NCBI RefSeq assembly: GCF_051014685.1
Contig: NW_027478388.1
Span: forward strand, 2,715,180-2,779,179
Length of the DNA: 64,000 bases
DNA from: Ptiloglossa arizonensis
Lineage: Eukaryota > Arthropoda > Insecta > Hymenoptera > Colletidae
Reading direction: 5' to 3'
Below the pieces are notes generated by a model, which did not search any database, was not told the origin of the DNA, and saw only the letters and a program-made list of their open reading frames with translations. Made by a program: the position numbers and the translations under genes. Numbering within the stretch: the stretch's first letter is position 1; every line of letters begins with the position of its first letter. Positions 24,936 to 38,800 of this stretch are shown here, in pieces.

Positions 24936-26448
24936 GAACTCGAGAAATACCTGTTGCATCTGAAAGGGGAAACTCGCCCGACATCAACGGTATGTGTATT
25001 TTTCCACTAGGCTTTTGTAGTTATTGGTTTAGAGTATCAGACTTGCGAAAGTTTTGATGGTTTCTCAACCATTCCTTAAATTCAAGCTCCCATATCTCGC
25101 GAACGGATTGACGTACTCGAGAAATTCCTGTTGCATCTGGACGTGGAAACTTGCCCGATTTCAACGGTATGTGTATTTTTCCACTAAGCTTTTGTAGTTA
25201 TTGGTTTCGAGTATCAGACCAGCGAAAATTTTGATGGTTTCTCAACCATTCCTTAACTTCAAACTCCCATATCTCGCGAACGGATTGAACAACTCGAGAA
25301 ATTCCTGTTGCATCTGACAGCATAAACTCGCCCGATTACAACGGTAGTGTATTTTTGCCCTAGGCCATAGTAGTTAATGGTTTCGAGTATCAGACTCGCG
25401 AAATTTTGATGCTTTCTAAACCATTCCTTGACTTCAAACTCCCATATCTCGCGAACGGGTTGACGAACTCGAGAAATTCCTGTTGCATCTGAAAGCAGAA
25501 ACTCGCCCGATTACCACGGTATGTGTATTTTTGCCCTAGGCCATAGTAGTCATTGGTTTCGAGTATCAGACTTGCGAAATTTTGATGGTTTCTCAACCAT
25601 TCCTTGAGTTCAAACTCCCATATCTCGCGATAGAATAGACGAACTTGAGAAATTCCTGTTGCATCTGAAAGCTGTATCTCGCCCGATTACAACGGTATGT
25701 GTATTTTTGCCCTAGGCCATAGTAGTCATTGGTTTCGAGTATCAGACTTGCGAAATTTTGATGGTTTCTCAACCATTCCTTGAGTTCAAACTCCCATATC
25801 TCGCGATAGAATAGACGAACTCGAGAAATTCCTGTTGCATCTGACAGCAGAATCTCGCCCGATTACAACGGTATGTGTATTTTTGCCCTAGGCCATAGTA
25901 GTTATTGGTTTCGAGTATCAGACTTGCGAAAATTTTTATGGTTACTCAACCATTCCTTAACTTCAAACTCCCATATCTCGCGAACGGATTGACCAACACG
26001 AGAAATTCCTGTTGCATCTGAAAGCAGAAATTCGCCCGATTACCACGGTATGTGTACTTTTCCCCTAGGTCATTCCTGTTATTTTTTTCGAATATCCGAC
26101 ATGCGAAAATTTTGATGATTGCTCAACCATTCCTTAACTTCAAACTCCCATATCTCGCGAACGGATTGACCAACTCGAGAAATTCCTGTTGCATCTGACA
26201 GCATAAACTCGCCCGATTACAACGGTATGTGTATTTTTGCCCTAGGCCATAGTAGTTATTGGTTTCGAGTATCAGACTGGCGAAATTTTGATGCTTTCTC
26301 AACCATTCCTTAACTTCAAATTTCCATATCTGGCGAACGGATTGACGAACTCGAGAAATTCCTGTTGCATCTGAAAGCAGAAACTCTCCTGATTACCACG
26401 GTATGTGTATTTTTCCCCTAGGCCATTATAGTTATTGGTTCCGAGTAC
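23976..26448. repeat. 14-mer D, unit 1 (2473 bp)
   Basis: It is repeated directly by 26449-28921. I found no difference in the lines I compared; both copies share the two-base contraction ACGGTAGTGTATT (about 25345), CTTTCTAAACCATTCC and GTTATTTTTTTCGAA. It overlaps unit C2, so D was copied after C and carried a C segment along. This places the TTCCGAGAGCCAGAC unit at 21669, 24141 and 26614. Confidence 0.88.
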
Positions 26449-28921
26449 CAGACTTGCGAAAATTTTGATGGTTTCTCAACCATTCCTTAACTTCAAACTC
26501 CCATATCTCGCGAACGGATTGACCAACTCGAGAAATTCCTGTTGCATCTGAAAGCAGAAACTCTCCCGATTACCACGGTATGTGTATTTTTCCCCTAGGC
26601 CATTATAGTTATTGGTTCCGAGAGCCAGACTTGCGAAAATTTTGATGGTTTCTCAACCATTCCTTAACTTCAAACTCCCATATCTCGCGAACGGAGTGAC
26701 CAACTCGAGAAATTTCTGTTGCATCTGACAGCATAAACTCGCCCGATTACAACGGTATGAGTATTTTTGCCCTAGGCCATAGTAGTTATTGGTTTACAGT
26801 ATCAGACTTGCGAAAATTTTGATGGTTTCTCAACCATTCCTTCACTTCAAACTCCCATATCTTCCGAATGGATTGACGATCTCGAGAAATTCCTGTTGCA
26901 TTTGAAAGCAGAAACCCACCCGATTACAATGCTTTGTGTATTTTTGCCCTAGGCCATAGTAGTTATTGGTTTCGAGTATCAGACTCGCGAAAATTTTGAT
27001 AGTTTCTCAACCATTCCTTAACTTCAAACTCCCATATCTCGCGAACGGATTGACGAACTCGAGAAATTTCTGTTGCATCTGAAAGTAGAAACTCGCCCGA
27101 TTACAACGGTGTGTGTACTTTTCCCCTAGGCAATTCCAGTTATTGGTTTCGAGTATCAGAGCAGCGAAAATTTTGGTGGTTTCTCAACCATTCCTTAACT
27201 TCAAACTCCCATATCTGGCGAACGGATTGACGAACTCGAGAAATTCCTGTCGCATCTGAAAGTGGAAACTCGCCCGATTACATCGGTATGTGTATTTTTC
27301 CCCTAAGCCTTTGTAGTTATTGGTTTCGCTTATCATACTTGCGAAAATTTTGATGGTCCCTCAACCATTCCTTACCTTCAAACTCCCATATCTCGCGAAC
27401 GGATTGACGAACTCGAGAAATACCTGTTGCATCTGAAAGGGGAAACTCGCCCGACATCAACGGTATGTGTATTTTTCCACTAGGCTTTTGTAGTTATTGG
27501 TTTAGAGTATCAGACTTGCGAAAGTTTTGATGGTTTCTCAACCATTCCTTAAATTCAAGCTCCCATATCTCGCGAACGGATTGACGTACTCGAGAAATTC
27601 CTGTTGCATCTGGACGTGGAAACTTGCCCGATTTCAACGGTATGTGTATTTTTCCACTAAGCTTTTGTAGTTATTGGTTTCGAGTATCAGACCAGCGAAA
27701 ATTTTGATGGTTTCTCAACCATTCCTTAACTTCAAACTCCCATATCTCGCGAACGGATTGAACAACTCGAGAAATTCCTGTTGCATCTGACAGCATAAAC
27801 TCGCCCGATTACAACGGTAGTGTATTTTTGCCCTAGGCCATAGTAGTTAATGGTTTCGAGTATCAGACTCGCGAAATTTTGATGCTTTCTAAACCATTCC
27901 TTGACTTCAAACTCCCATATCTCGCGAACGGGTTGACGAACTCGAGAAATTCCTGTTGCATCTGAAAGCAGAAACTCGCCCGATTACCACGGTATGTGTA
28001 TTTTTGCCCTAGGCCATAGTAGTCATTGGTTTCGAGTATCAGACTTGCGAAATTTTGATGGTTTCTCAACCATTCCTTGAGTTCAAACTCCCATATCTCG
28101 CGATAGAATAGACGAACTTGAGAAATTCCTGTTGCATCTGAAAGCTGTATCTCGCCCGATTACAACGGTATGTGTATTTTTGCCCTAGGCCATAGTAGTC
28201 ATTGGTTTCGAGTATCAGACTTGCGAAATTTTGATGGTTTCTCAACCATTCCTTGAGTTCAAACTCCCATATCTCGCGATAGAATAGACGAACTCGAGAA
28301 ATTCCTGTTGCATCTGACAGCAGAATCTCGCCCGATTACAACGGTATGTGTATTTTTGCCCTAGGCCATAGTAGTTATTGGTTTCGAGTATCAGACTTGC
28401 GAAAATTTTTATGGTTACTCAACCATTCCTTAACTTCAAACTCCCATATCTCGCGAACGGATTGACCAACACGAGAAATTCCTGTTGCATCTGAAAGCAG
28501 AAATTCGCCCGATTACCACGGTATGTGTACTTTTCCCCTAGGTCATTCCTGTTATTTTTTTCGAATATCCGACATGCGAAAATTTTGATGATTGCTCAAC
28601 CATTCCTTAACTTCAAACTCCCATATCTCGCGAACGGATTGACCAACTCGAGAAATTCCTGTTGCATCTGACAGCATAAACTCGCCCGATTACAACGGTA
28701 TGTGTATTTTTGCCCTAGGCCATAGTAGTTATTGGTTTCGAGTATCAGACTGGCGAAATTTTGATGCTTTCTCAACCATTCCTTAACTTCAAATTTCCAT
28801 ATCTGGCGAACGGATTGACGAACTCGAGAAATTCCTGTTGCATCTGAAAGCAGAAACTCTCCTGATTACCACGGTATGTGTATTTTTCCCCTAGGCCATT
28901 ATAGTTATTGGTTCCGAGTAC
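26449..28921. repeat. 14-mer D, unit 2 (2473 bp)
   Basis: A copy of 23976-26448. The start is defined by GAGTACCAG at 26448 versus GAGTATCAG at 23975. Similarity continues to about 29023, where GACAGCATAAACACG replaces GAAAGCAG. This is among the most recent duplications in the window. Confidence 0.88.
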
Positions 28922-31755
28922 CAGACTTGCGAAAATTTTGATGGTTTCTCAACCATTCCTTAACTTCAAACTCCCATATCTCGCGAACGGATTGACCAAC
29001 TCGAGAAATTCCTGTTGCATCTGACAGCATAAACACGCCCGATTACAACGGTATGTGTATTTTTGCCCTAGGCAATAGTAGTTATTGGTTTCGAGTATCA
29101 GACTTGCGCAATTTTGATGGTTTCTCAACCATTCCTTGACTACAAACTCCCATATCTCGCGAAAGGGTTGACGAACTCGAGAAATTCCTGTTGCATCTGA
29201 AAGCAGAATCTCGCCCGATTACAACGGTATGTGTATTTTTGCCCTAGGCCATAGTAGTTATTGGTTTCGAGTATCAGACTTGCGAAATTTTGATGGTTTT
29301 TCAACCATTCTTTAATTTCAAATTTCCATATCTCGCGAACGGATTGACGAACTCGAGAAATTCCTGTTGCATCTGAAAGCAGAAACTCTCCCGATTACAA
29401 CAGTATGTGTATTTTTCCCCTTGGCCATTATAGTTATTGGTTCCGAGTACCAGACTTGCGAATATTTTGATGGTTTCTCAACCATTCCTTAACTTCAAAC
29501 TGCCATATCTCGCGAACGGATTGACCAACTCGAGAAGTTCCTGTTGCATCTGACAGCATAAACTCGCCCGATTACAACGGTATGTGTATTTTTGCCCTAG
29601 GCCATAGTAGTTATTGGTTTCGAGTATCAGACTCGCGAAATTTTTATGGTTTCTCAAACATTCCTTGACTTCAAACTCCCATATCTCGCGAAAGGATTGA
29701 CGAACTCGAGAAATTCCTGTTGCATCTGAAAGCAGAATCTCGCCCGATTACAACGGTATGTGTATTTTTGCCCTAGGCCATAGTAGTTATTGGTTTCGAG
29801 TATCAGACTTGCGCAATTTTGATGGTTTCTCAACCATTCCTTGACTACAAACTCCCATATCTCGCGAAAGGATTGACGAACTCGAGAAATTCCTGTTGCA
29901 TCTGACAGCATAATCTCGCCCGATTACAACGGTATGTGTATATTTGCCCTAGGCCATAGTAGTTATTGGTTTCGAGTATCAGACTTGCGAAATTTTGATG
30001 GTTTCTCAACCATTCCTTAACTTCAAATTCCCATATCTGGCGAACGGATTGAGGAACTCGAGAAATTCCTGTTGCATCTGTAAGAGAAACTCTCCCGATT
30101 ACCACGGTATGTGTATTTTACCCCTAGGCCATTATAGTTATTGGTTCCGAGTACCAGACTTGCGAAAATTTTGATGGTTTCTCAACCATTCCTTACCTTC
30201 AAACTCCCATATCTCGCGAACGGATTGACCAACTCGAGAAATTCCTGTTGCATCTGACAGCATAAACTCGCACGATTACAACGGTATGTGTATTTTTGCA
30301 CTAGGCCATAGTAGTTATTGGTTTCGAGTATCAGACTCGCGAAATTTTGATGGTTTCTCAACCATTCCTTGACTTCAAACTCCCATATCTCTCGAAAGGA
30401 TTGACGAACTCGAGAAATTCCTGTTGCATCTGAAAGCAGAATCTCGCCCGATTACAACGGTATGTGTATATTTGCCCTAGGCCATAGTAGCTATTGGTTT
30501 CGAGTATCAGACTCGCGAAATTTTGATGGTTTCTCAACCATTCCTTACCTTCAAACTCCCATATCTCGCGAACGGATTGACCAACTCGAGAAATTCGTGT
30601 TGCATCTGACAGCATAAACTCGCCAGATTACAACGGTATGTGTATTTTTGCCCTAGGCCATAGTAGTTATTGGTTTCGAGTATCAGACTCGCGAAATTTT
30701 GGTGGTTTCTCAACCATTCCTTGACTTCAAACTGCCATATCTCTCGAAAGGATTGACGAACTCGAGAAATTCCTGTTGCATCTGAAAGCAGAATCTCGCC
30801 CGATTACAACGGTATGTGTATATTTGCCCTCGGCCATAGTAGTTATTGGTTTCGAGTATCAGACTTGCGAAATTTTAATGGTTTCTCAACCATTCCTTAA
30901 CTTCAAATTCCCATATCTGGCGAACGGATTGACGAAATCGAGAAATTCATGTTGCACCTGAAAGCAGAAACTCTCCCGATTACCACGGTATGTGTATTTT
31001 TCCCCTAGGCCATTATAGTTATTGGTTCCGAGTATCAGACTCGCGAAATTTTGATGGTTTCTCAAGCATTCCTTGACTTCAAACTCCCATATCTCGCGAA
31101 CGGATTGACCAACTCGAGAAATTCCTGTTGCATCTGACAGCATAAACTCGCCCGATTACAACGGTTTGTGTATTTTTGCCCTAGGCCATAGTAGTTATTG
31201 GTTTCGAGTATCAGACTCGCGAAATTTTGATGGTTTCCCAACCATTCCTTGACTTCAAACTCCCATATCTCGCGAAAGGATTGACGAACTCGAGAAATTC
31301 CTGTTGCATCTGAAAGCAGAAACTCTCCCGTTTACAACAGTATGTGTATTTTTCCCCATGGCCATTATAGTTATTGGTTTCGAGTACCAGACTTGCGAAA
31401 ATTTTGATGGTTTCTCAACCATTCCTTAACTTCGGACTCCCATATCTCGCGAACGGATTGACGAACTCGAGAAATTCCTGTTGCATCTGAAAGCAGAAAC
31501 TCTCCCGATTACCACGGTATGTGTATTTTTCCCCTAGGCCATAGTAGTTATAGGTTTCGAGTATCAGACTTGCGAAATTTTGATGGTTTCTCAACCATTC
31601 CTTGACTTCAAACTCCCATATCTCGCGAAAGGATTGACGAACTCGAGAAATTCCTGTTGCATCTGACAGCAGAAACTCGCCCGATTACCGCGGTATGTGT
31701 ATTTTTGTCCTAGGCCATAGTAGTTATTGGTTTCGAGTATCAGACTTGCGAAAAT
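28922..31755. repeat. Family I monomers, no long duplication seen
   Basis: About 16 units, mostly of CCATAGTAG type with GACTCGCGAAATTTTG, plus the variant GTATGTGTATATTTGCCC at about 29935, 30465 and 30810. That variant suggests short local copying. The GGTTTCCCAACC dyad loop variant appears from about 31235 onwards. Confidence 0.75.
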
Positions 31756-34700
31756 TTTGATGGTTTCTCAACCATTCCTTAACATCAAACTCCCATATCT
31801 CGCGAACGGATTGACCAACACGAGAAATTCCTGTTGCATCTGAAAGCAGAAACTCTCCCGATTACCACGGTATGTGTATTTTTCCCCTAGGCCATAGTAG
31901 TTATTGGTTTCGAATATCCGACGTGCGAAAATTTTGGTGGTTGCTCAACCATTCCTTAACTTCAAACTCCCATATCTCGCGAACGGATTGTCGAACTCGA
32001 GAAATTCCTGTTGCATCTGACAGCAGAAACTCGCCCGATTACCGCGGTATGTGTATTTTTGTCCTTGGCCATAGTAGTTATTGGTTTCGAGTATCAGACT
32101 TGCGAAAATTTTGATGGTTTCTCAACCATTCCTTAACTTCAAACTCCCATATCTCGCGAACAGATTGACCAACTCGAGAAATTCCTGTTGCATCTGACAG
32201 CATAAACCCGCCCGATTACAACGGTATGTGTATTTTTGCCCTAGGCCATAGTAGTTATTGGTTTCGAGTATCAGACTCGCGAAATTTTGATGGTTTCCCA
32301 ACCATTCCTTGACTTCTAACTCCCATATCTCGCGAACGGATTGACCAACTCGAGAAATTCCTGTTGCATTTGAATGCAGAAACTCTCCCGATTACAACAG
32401 TATGTGTATTTTTCCCCTTGGCCATTATAGTTATTGGTTCCGAGTACCAGACTTGCGAAAATTTTGATGGTTTCTCAACCATTCCTTAACTTCAAACTCC
32501 CATATCTCGCGAACGGATTGACCAACTCGAGAAATTCCTGTTGCATCTGACAGCAGAAACTCTCCCGATTACCACGGTATGTGTATTTTTCCCCTAGGCC
32601 ATAGTAGTTATTGGTTTCGAGTATCAGACTTGCGAAATTTTGATGGTTTCTCAACCATTCCTTGACTGCAAACTCCCATATCTCGCGAAAGGATTGACGA
32701 ACTCGAGAAATTCCTGTTGCATCTGACAGCAGAAACTCGCCCGATTACCACGGTATGTGTATTTTTGTCCTAGATCATAGTAGTTATTGGTTTCGAGTAT
32801 CAGACTTGCGAAATTTTGATGGTTTCCCAACCATTCCTTGACTTCAAACTCCCATATCTCGCGAAAGGATTGACGAACTCGAGAAATTCCTGTTGCATCT
32901 GAAAGCAGAAACTCTCCCGATTACAACAGTATGTGTATTTTTCCCCTTGGCCATTATAGTTATTGGTTTCGAGTACCAGACTTGCGAAAATATTGATGGT
33001 TTCTCAACCATTCCTTAACTTCGAACACCCATATCTCGCGAACGGATTGACCAACTCGAGAAATTCCTGTTGCATCTGAAAGCAGAAACTCTCCCGATTA
33101 CCACGGTATGTGTATTTTTCCCCTAGGCCATAGTAGTTATAGGTTTCGAGTATCAGACTTGCGAAATTTTGATGGTTTCTCAACCATTCCTTGACTTCAA
33201 ACTCCCATATCTCGCGAAAGGATTGACGAACTCGAGAAATTCCTGTTGCATCTGACAGCAGAAACTCGCCCGATTACCGCGGTATGTGTATTTTTGTCCT
33301 AGGCCATAGTAGTTATTGGTTTCGAGTATCAGACTTGCGAAAATTTTGATGGTTTCTCAACCATTCCTTAACATCAAACTCCCATATCTCGCGAACGGAT
33401 TGACCAACACGAGAAATTCCTGTTGCATCTGAAAGCAGAAACTCTCCCGATTACCACGGTATGTGTATTTTTCCCCTAGGCCATAGTAGTTATTGGTTTC
33501 GAATATCCGACGTGCGAAAATTTTGGTGGTTGCTCAACCATTCCTTAACTTCAAACTCCCATATCTCGCGAACGGATTGTCGAACTCGAGAAATTCCTGT
33601 TGCATCTGACAGCAGAAACTCGCCCGATTACCACGGTATGTGTATTTTTGTCCTTGGCCATAGTAGTTATTGGTTTCGAGTATCAGACTTGCGAAAATTT
33701 TGATGGTTTCTCAACCATTCCTTAACTTCAAACTCCCATATCTCGCGAACAGATTGACCAACTCGAGAAATTCCTGTTGCATCTGACAGCATAAACCCGC
33801 CCGATTACAACGGTATGTGTATTTTTGCCCTAGGCCGTAGTAGTTATTGGTTTCGAGTATCAGACTTGCGAAAATTTTGATGGTTTCCCAACCATTCCTT
33901 GACTTCAAACTCCCATATCTCGCGAAAGGATTGACGAACTCGAGAAATTCCTGTTGCATCTGCAAGCAGAATCTCTCCCGATTACAACAGTATGTGTATT
34001 TTTCCCCTTGGCCATTATAGTTATTGGTTTCGAGTACCAGACTTGCGAAAATTTTGATGGTTTCTCAACCATTCCTTAACTTCGAACTCCCATATCTCGC
34101 GAACGGATTGACCAACTCGAGAAATTCCTGTTGCATCTGACAGCATAAACTCGCCCGATTACAACGGTATGTGTATTTTTGCCCTAGGCCATAGTAGTTA
34201 TTGGTTTCGAGTATCAGACTCGCGAAATTTTGATGGTTTCCCAACCATTCCTTGACTTCAAACTCCCATATCTCGCGAAAGGATTGACGAACTCGAGAAA
34301 TTCCTGTTGCATCTGAAAGCAGAAACTCTCCCGATTACAACAGTATGTGTATTTTTCCCCTTGGCCATTATAGTTATTAGTTTCGAGTACCAGACTTGCG
34401 AAAATTTTGATGGTTTCTCAACCATTCCTTAACTTCGGACTCCCATATCTCGCGAACGGATTGACGAACTCGAGAAATTCCTGTTGCATCTGAAAGCAGA
34501 AACTCTCCCGATTACCACGGTATGTGTATTTTTCCCCTAGGCCATAGTAGTTATAGGTTTCGAGTATCAGACTTGCGAAATTTTGATGGTTTCTCAACCA
34601 TTCCTTGACTTCAAACTCCCATATCTCGCGAAAGGATTGACGAACTCGAGAAATTCCTGTTGCATCTGACAGCAGAAACTCGCCCGATTACCGCGGTATG

Positions 34701-35817
34701 TGTATTTTTGTCCTAGGCCATAGTAGTTATTGGTTTCGAGTATCAGAATTGCGAAAATTTTGATGGTTTCTCAACCATTCCTTAACATCAAACTCCCATA
34801 TCTCGCGAACGGATTGACCAACACGAGAAATTCCTGTTGCATCTGAAAGCAGAAACTCTCCCGATTACCACGGTATGTGTATTTTTCCCCTAGGCCATAG
34901 TAGTTATTGGTTTCGAGTATCAGACTTGCGAAAATTTTGATGGTTTCTCAACCATTCCTTAACTTCAAACTCCCATATCTCGCGAACGGATTGACCAACT
35001 CGAGAAATTCCTGTTGCATCTGACAGCATAAACTCGCCCGATTACAACGGTATGTGTATTTTTGCCCTAGGCCATAGTAGTTATTGGTTTCGAGTATCAG
35101 ACTCGCGAAATTTTGATGGTTTCTCAACCATTCCTTAACTTCAAACTCCCATATCTCGCGAAAGGATTGACGAACTCGAGAAATTCCTGTTGCATCTGAA
35201 AGCAGAAACTCTCCCGATTACAACAGTATGTGTATTTTTCCCCTTGGCCATTATAGTTATTGGTTTCGAGTACCAGACTTGCGAAATTTTGATGGTTTCT
35301 CAACCATTCCTTGACTTCAAACTCCCATATCTCGCGAAAGGATTGACGAACTCGAGAAATTCCTGTTGCATCTGACAGCAGAAACTCGCCCGGTTACCAC
35401 GGTATGTGTATTTTTGTCCTAGACCTTAGTAGTTATTGGTTTCGAGTATCAGACTTGCGAAAATTTTGATGGTTTCTCAACCATTCCTTAACTTCAAATT
35501 CCCATATCTGGCGAAAGGATTGACGAACTCGAGAAATTTCTGTTGCATCTGACAGCAGAAACTCGCCCGATTACCACGGTATGTGTATTTTTGTCCTAGA
35601 CCATAGTAGGTATTGGTTTCGAGTATCAGACTTGCGAATATTTTGATGGTTTCTCAACCATTCCTTAACTTCAAATTCCCATATCTGGCGAACGGATTGA
35701 CCAACTCGCGAAATTCCTGTTGCATCTGAAAGCAGAAACTCTCCCGATTACCACAGTATGTGTATTTTTCCCCTTGGCCATTATAGTTATTGGTTCCGAG
35801 TACCAGACTTGCGAAAA
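31756..35817. repeat. 23-mer block E, copy 1 (4062 bp)
   Basis: It is repeated directly by 35818-39880 with a constant 4062-bp offset, first seen in the CTTAACATCAAAC marker (31781 and 35843). Differences are few: TGCAAGC at 33963 versus TGAAAGC, and a cluster of three at 34916-34926. Inside it a nine-monomer sub-repeat (offset 1589) gives AATATCCGACGTGCG with TTTTGGTGGTTGC twice, near 31910 and 33500. Confidence 0.88.
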
Positions 35818-38800
35818 TTTGATGGTTTCTCAACCATTCCTTAACATCAAACTCCCATATCTCGCGAACGGATTGACCAACACGAGAAATTCCTGTTGCA
35901 TCTGAAAGCAGAAACTCTCCCGATTACCACGGTATGTGTATTTTTCCCCTAGGCCATAGTAGTTATTGGTTTCGAATATCCGACGTGCGAAAATTTTGGT
36001 GGTTGCTCAACCATTCCTTAACTTCAAACTCCCATATCTCGCGAACGGATTGTCGAACTCGAGAAATTCCTGTTGCATCTGACAGCAGAAACTCGCCCGA
36101 TTACCGCGGTATGTGTATTTTTGTCCTTGGCCATAGTAGTTATTGGTTTCGAGTATCAGACTTGCGAAAATTTTGATGGTTTCTCAACCATTCCTTAACT
36201 TCAAACTCCCATATCTCGCGAACAGATTGACCAACTCGAGAAATTCCTGTTGCATCTGACAGCATAAACCCGCCCGATTACAACGGTATGTGTATTTTTG
36301 CCCTAGGCCATAGTAGTTATTGGTTTCGAGTATCAGACTCGCGAAATTTTGATGGTTTCCCAACCATTCCTTGACTTCTAACTCCCATATCTCGCGAACG
36401 GATTGACCAACTCGAGAAATTCCTGTTGCATTTGAATGCAGAAACTCTCCCGATTACAACAGTATGTGTATTTTTCCCCTTGGCCATTATAGTTATTGGT
36501 TCCGAGTACCAGACTTGCGAAAATTTTGATGGTTTCTCAACCATTCCTTAACTTCAAACTCCCATATCTCGCGAACGGATTGACCAACTCGAGAAATTCC
36601 TGTTGCATCTGACAGCAGAAACTCTCCCGATTACCACGGTATGTGTATTTTTCCCCTAGGCCATAGTAGTTATTGGTTTCGAGTATCAGACTTGCGAAAT
36701 TTTGATGGTTTCTCAACCATTCCTTGACTGCAAACTCCCATATCTCGCGAAAGGATTGACGAACTCGAGAAATTCCTGTTGCATCTGACAGCAGAAACTC
36801 GCCCGATTACCACGGTATGTGTATTTTTGTCCTAGATCATAGTAGTTATTGGTTTCGAGTATCAGACTTGCGAAATTTTGATGGTTTCCCAACCATTCCT
36901 TGACTTCAAACTCCCATATCTCGCGAAAGGATTGACGAACTCGAGAAATTCCTGTTGCATCTGAAAGCAGAAACTCTCCCGATTACAACAGTATGTGTAT
37001 TTTTCCCCTTGGCCATTATAGTTATTGGTTTCGAGTACCAGACTTGCGAAAATATTGATGGTTTCTCAACCATTCCTTAACTTCGAACACCCATATCTCG
37101 CGAACGGATTGACCAACTCGAGAAATTCCTGTTGCATCTGAAAGCAGAAACTCTCCCGATTACCACGGTATGTGTATTTTTCCCCTAGGCCATAGTAGTT
37201 ATAGGTTTCGAGTATCAGACTTGCGAAATTTTGATGGTTTCTCAACCATTCCTTGACTTCAAACTCCCATATCTCGCGAAAGGATTGACGAACTCGAGAA
37301 ATTCCTGTTGCATCTGACAGCAGAAACTCGCCCGATTACCGCGGTATGTGTATTTTTGTCCTAGGCCATAGTAGTTATTGGTTTCGAGTATCAGACTTGC
37401 GAAAATTTTGATGGTTTCTCAACCATTCCTTAACATCAAACTCCCATATCTCGCGAACGGATTGACCAACACGAGAAATTCCTGTTGCATCTGAAAGCAG
37501 AAACTCTCCCGATTACCACGGTATGTGTATTTTTCCCCTAGGCCATAGTAGTTATTGGTTTCGAATATCCGACGTGCGAAAATTTTGGTGGTTGCTCAAC
37601 CATTCCTTAACTTCAAACTCCCATATCTCGCGAACGGATTGTCGAACTCGAGAAATTCCTGTTGCATCTGACAGCAGAAACTCGCCCGATTACCACGGTA
37701 TGTGTATTTTTGTCCTTGGCCATAGTAGTTATTGGTTTCGAGTATCAGACTTGCGAAAATTTTGATGGTTTCTCAACCATTCCTTAACTTCAAACTCCCA
37801 TATCTCGCGAACAGATTGACCAACTCGAGAAATTCCTGTTGCATCTGACAGCATAAACCCGCCCGATTACAACGGTATGTGTATTTTTGCCCTAGGCCGT
37901 AGTAGTTATTGGTTTCGAGTATCAGACTTGCGAAAATTTTGATGGTTTCCCAACCATTCCTTGACTTCAAACTCCCATATCTCGCGAAAGGATTGACGAA
38001 CTCGAGAAATTCCTGTTGCATCTGAAAGCAGAATCTCTCCCGATTACAACAGTATGTGTATTTTTCCCCTTGGCCATTATAGTTATTGGTTTCGAGTACC
38101 AGACTTGCGAAAATTTTGATGGTTTCTCAACCATTCCTTAACTTCGAACTCCCATATCTCGCGAACGGATTGACCAACTCGAGAAATTCCTGTTGCATCT
38201 GACAGCATAAACTCGCCCGATTACAACGGTATGTGTATTTTTGCCCTAGGCCATAGTAGTTATTGGTTTCGAGTATCAGACTCGCGAAATTTTGATGGTT
38301 TCCCAACCATTCCTTGACTTCAAACTCCCATATCTCGCGAAAGGATTGACGAACTCGAGAAATTCCTGTTGCATCTGAAAGCAGAAACTCTCCCGATTAC
38401 AACAGTATGTGTATTTTTCCCCTTGGCCATTATAGTTATTAGTTTCGAGTACCAGACTTGCGAAAATTTTGATGGTTTCTCAACCATTCCTTAACTTCGG
38501 ACTCCCATATCTCGCGAACGGATTGACGAACTCGAGAAATTCCTGTTGCATCTGAAAGCAGAAACTCTCCCGATTACCACGGTATGTGTATTTTTCCCCT
38601 AGGCCATAGTAGTTATAGGTTTCGAGTATCAGACTTGCGAAATTTTGATGGTTTCTCAACCATTCCTTGACTTCAAACTCCCATATCTCGCGAAAGGATT
38701 GACGAACTCGAGAAATTCCTGTTGCATCTGACAGCAGAAACTCGCCCGATTACCGCGGTATGTGTATTTTTGTCCTAGGCCATAGTAGTTATTGGTTTCG

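Noticed and set aside
25340..25360. ACGGTAGTGTATT deletion as an assembly error
   Set aside because: The same two-base contraction is present in the tandem copy 2473 bp later, so it was copied along with the unit. An error propagated by the assembler cannot be excluded but is less likely.
31872..37765. Four nearly identical 80-codon frames (31872, 33461, 35934, 37523) as a gene family
   Set aside because: They are copies of one monomer pair carried by the nine-monomer and 23-monomer duplications. Identity follows the DNA duplication, not protein constraint.
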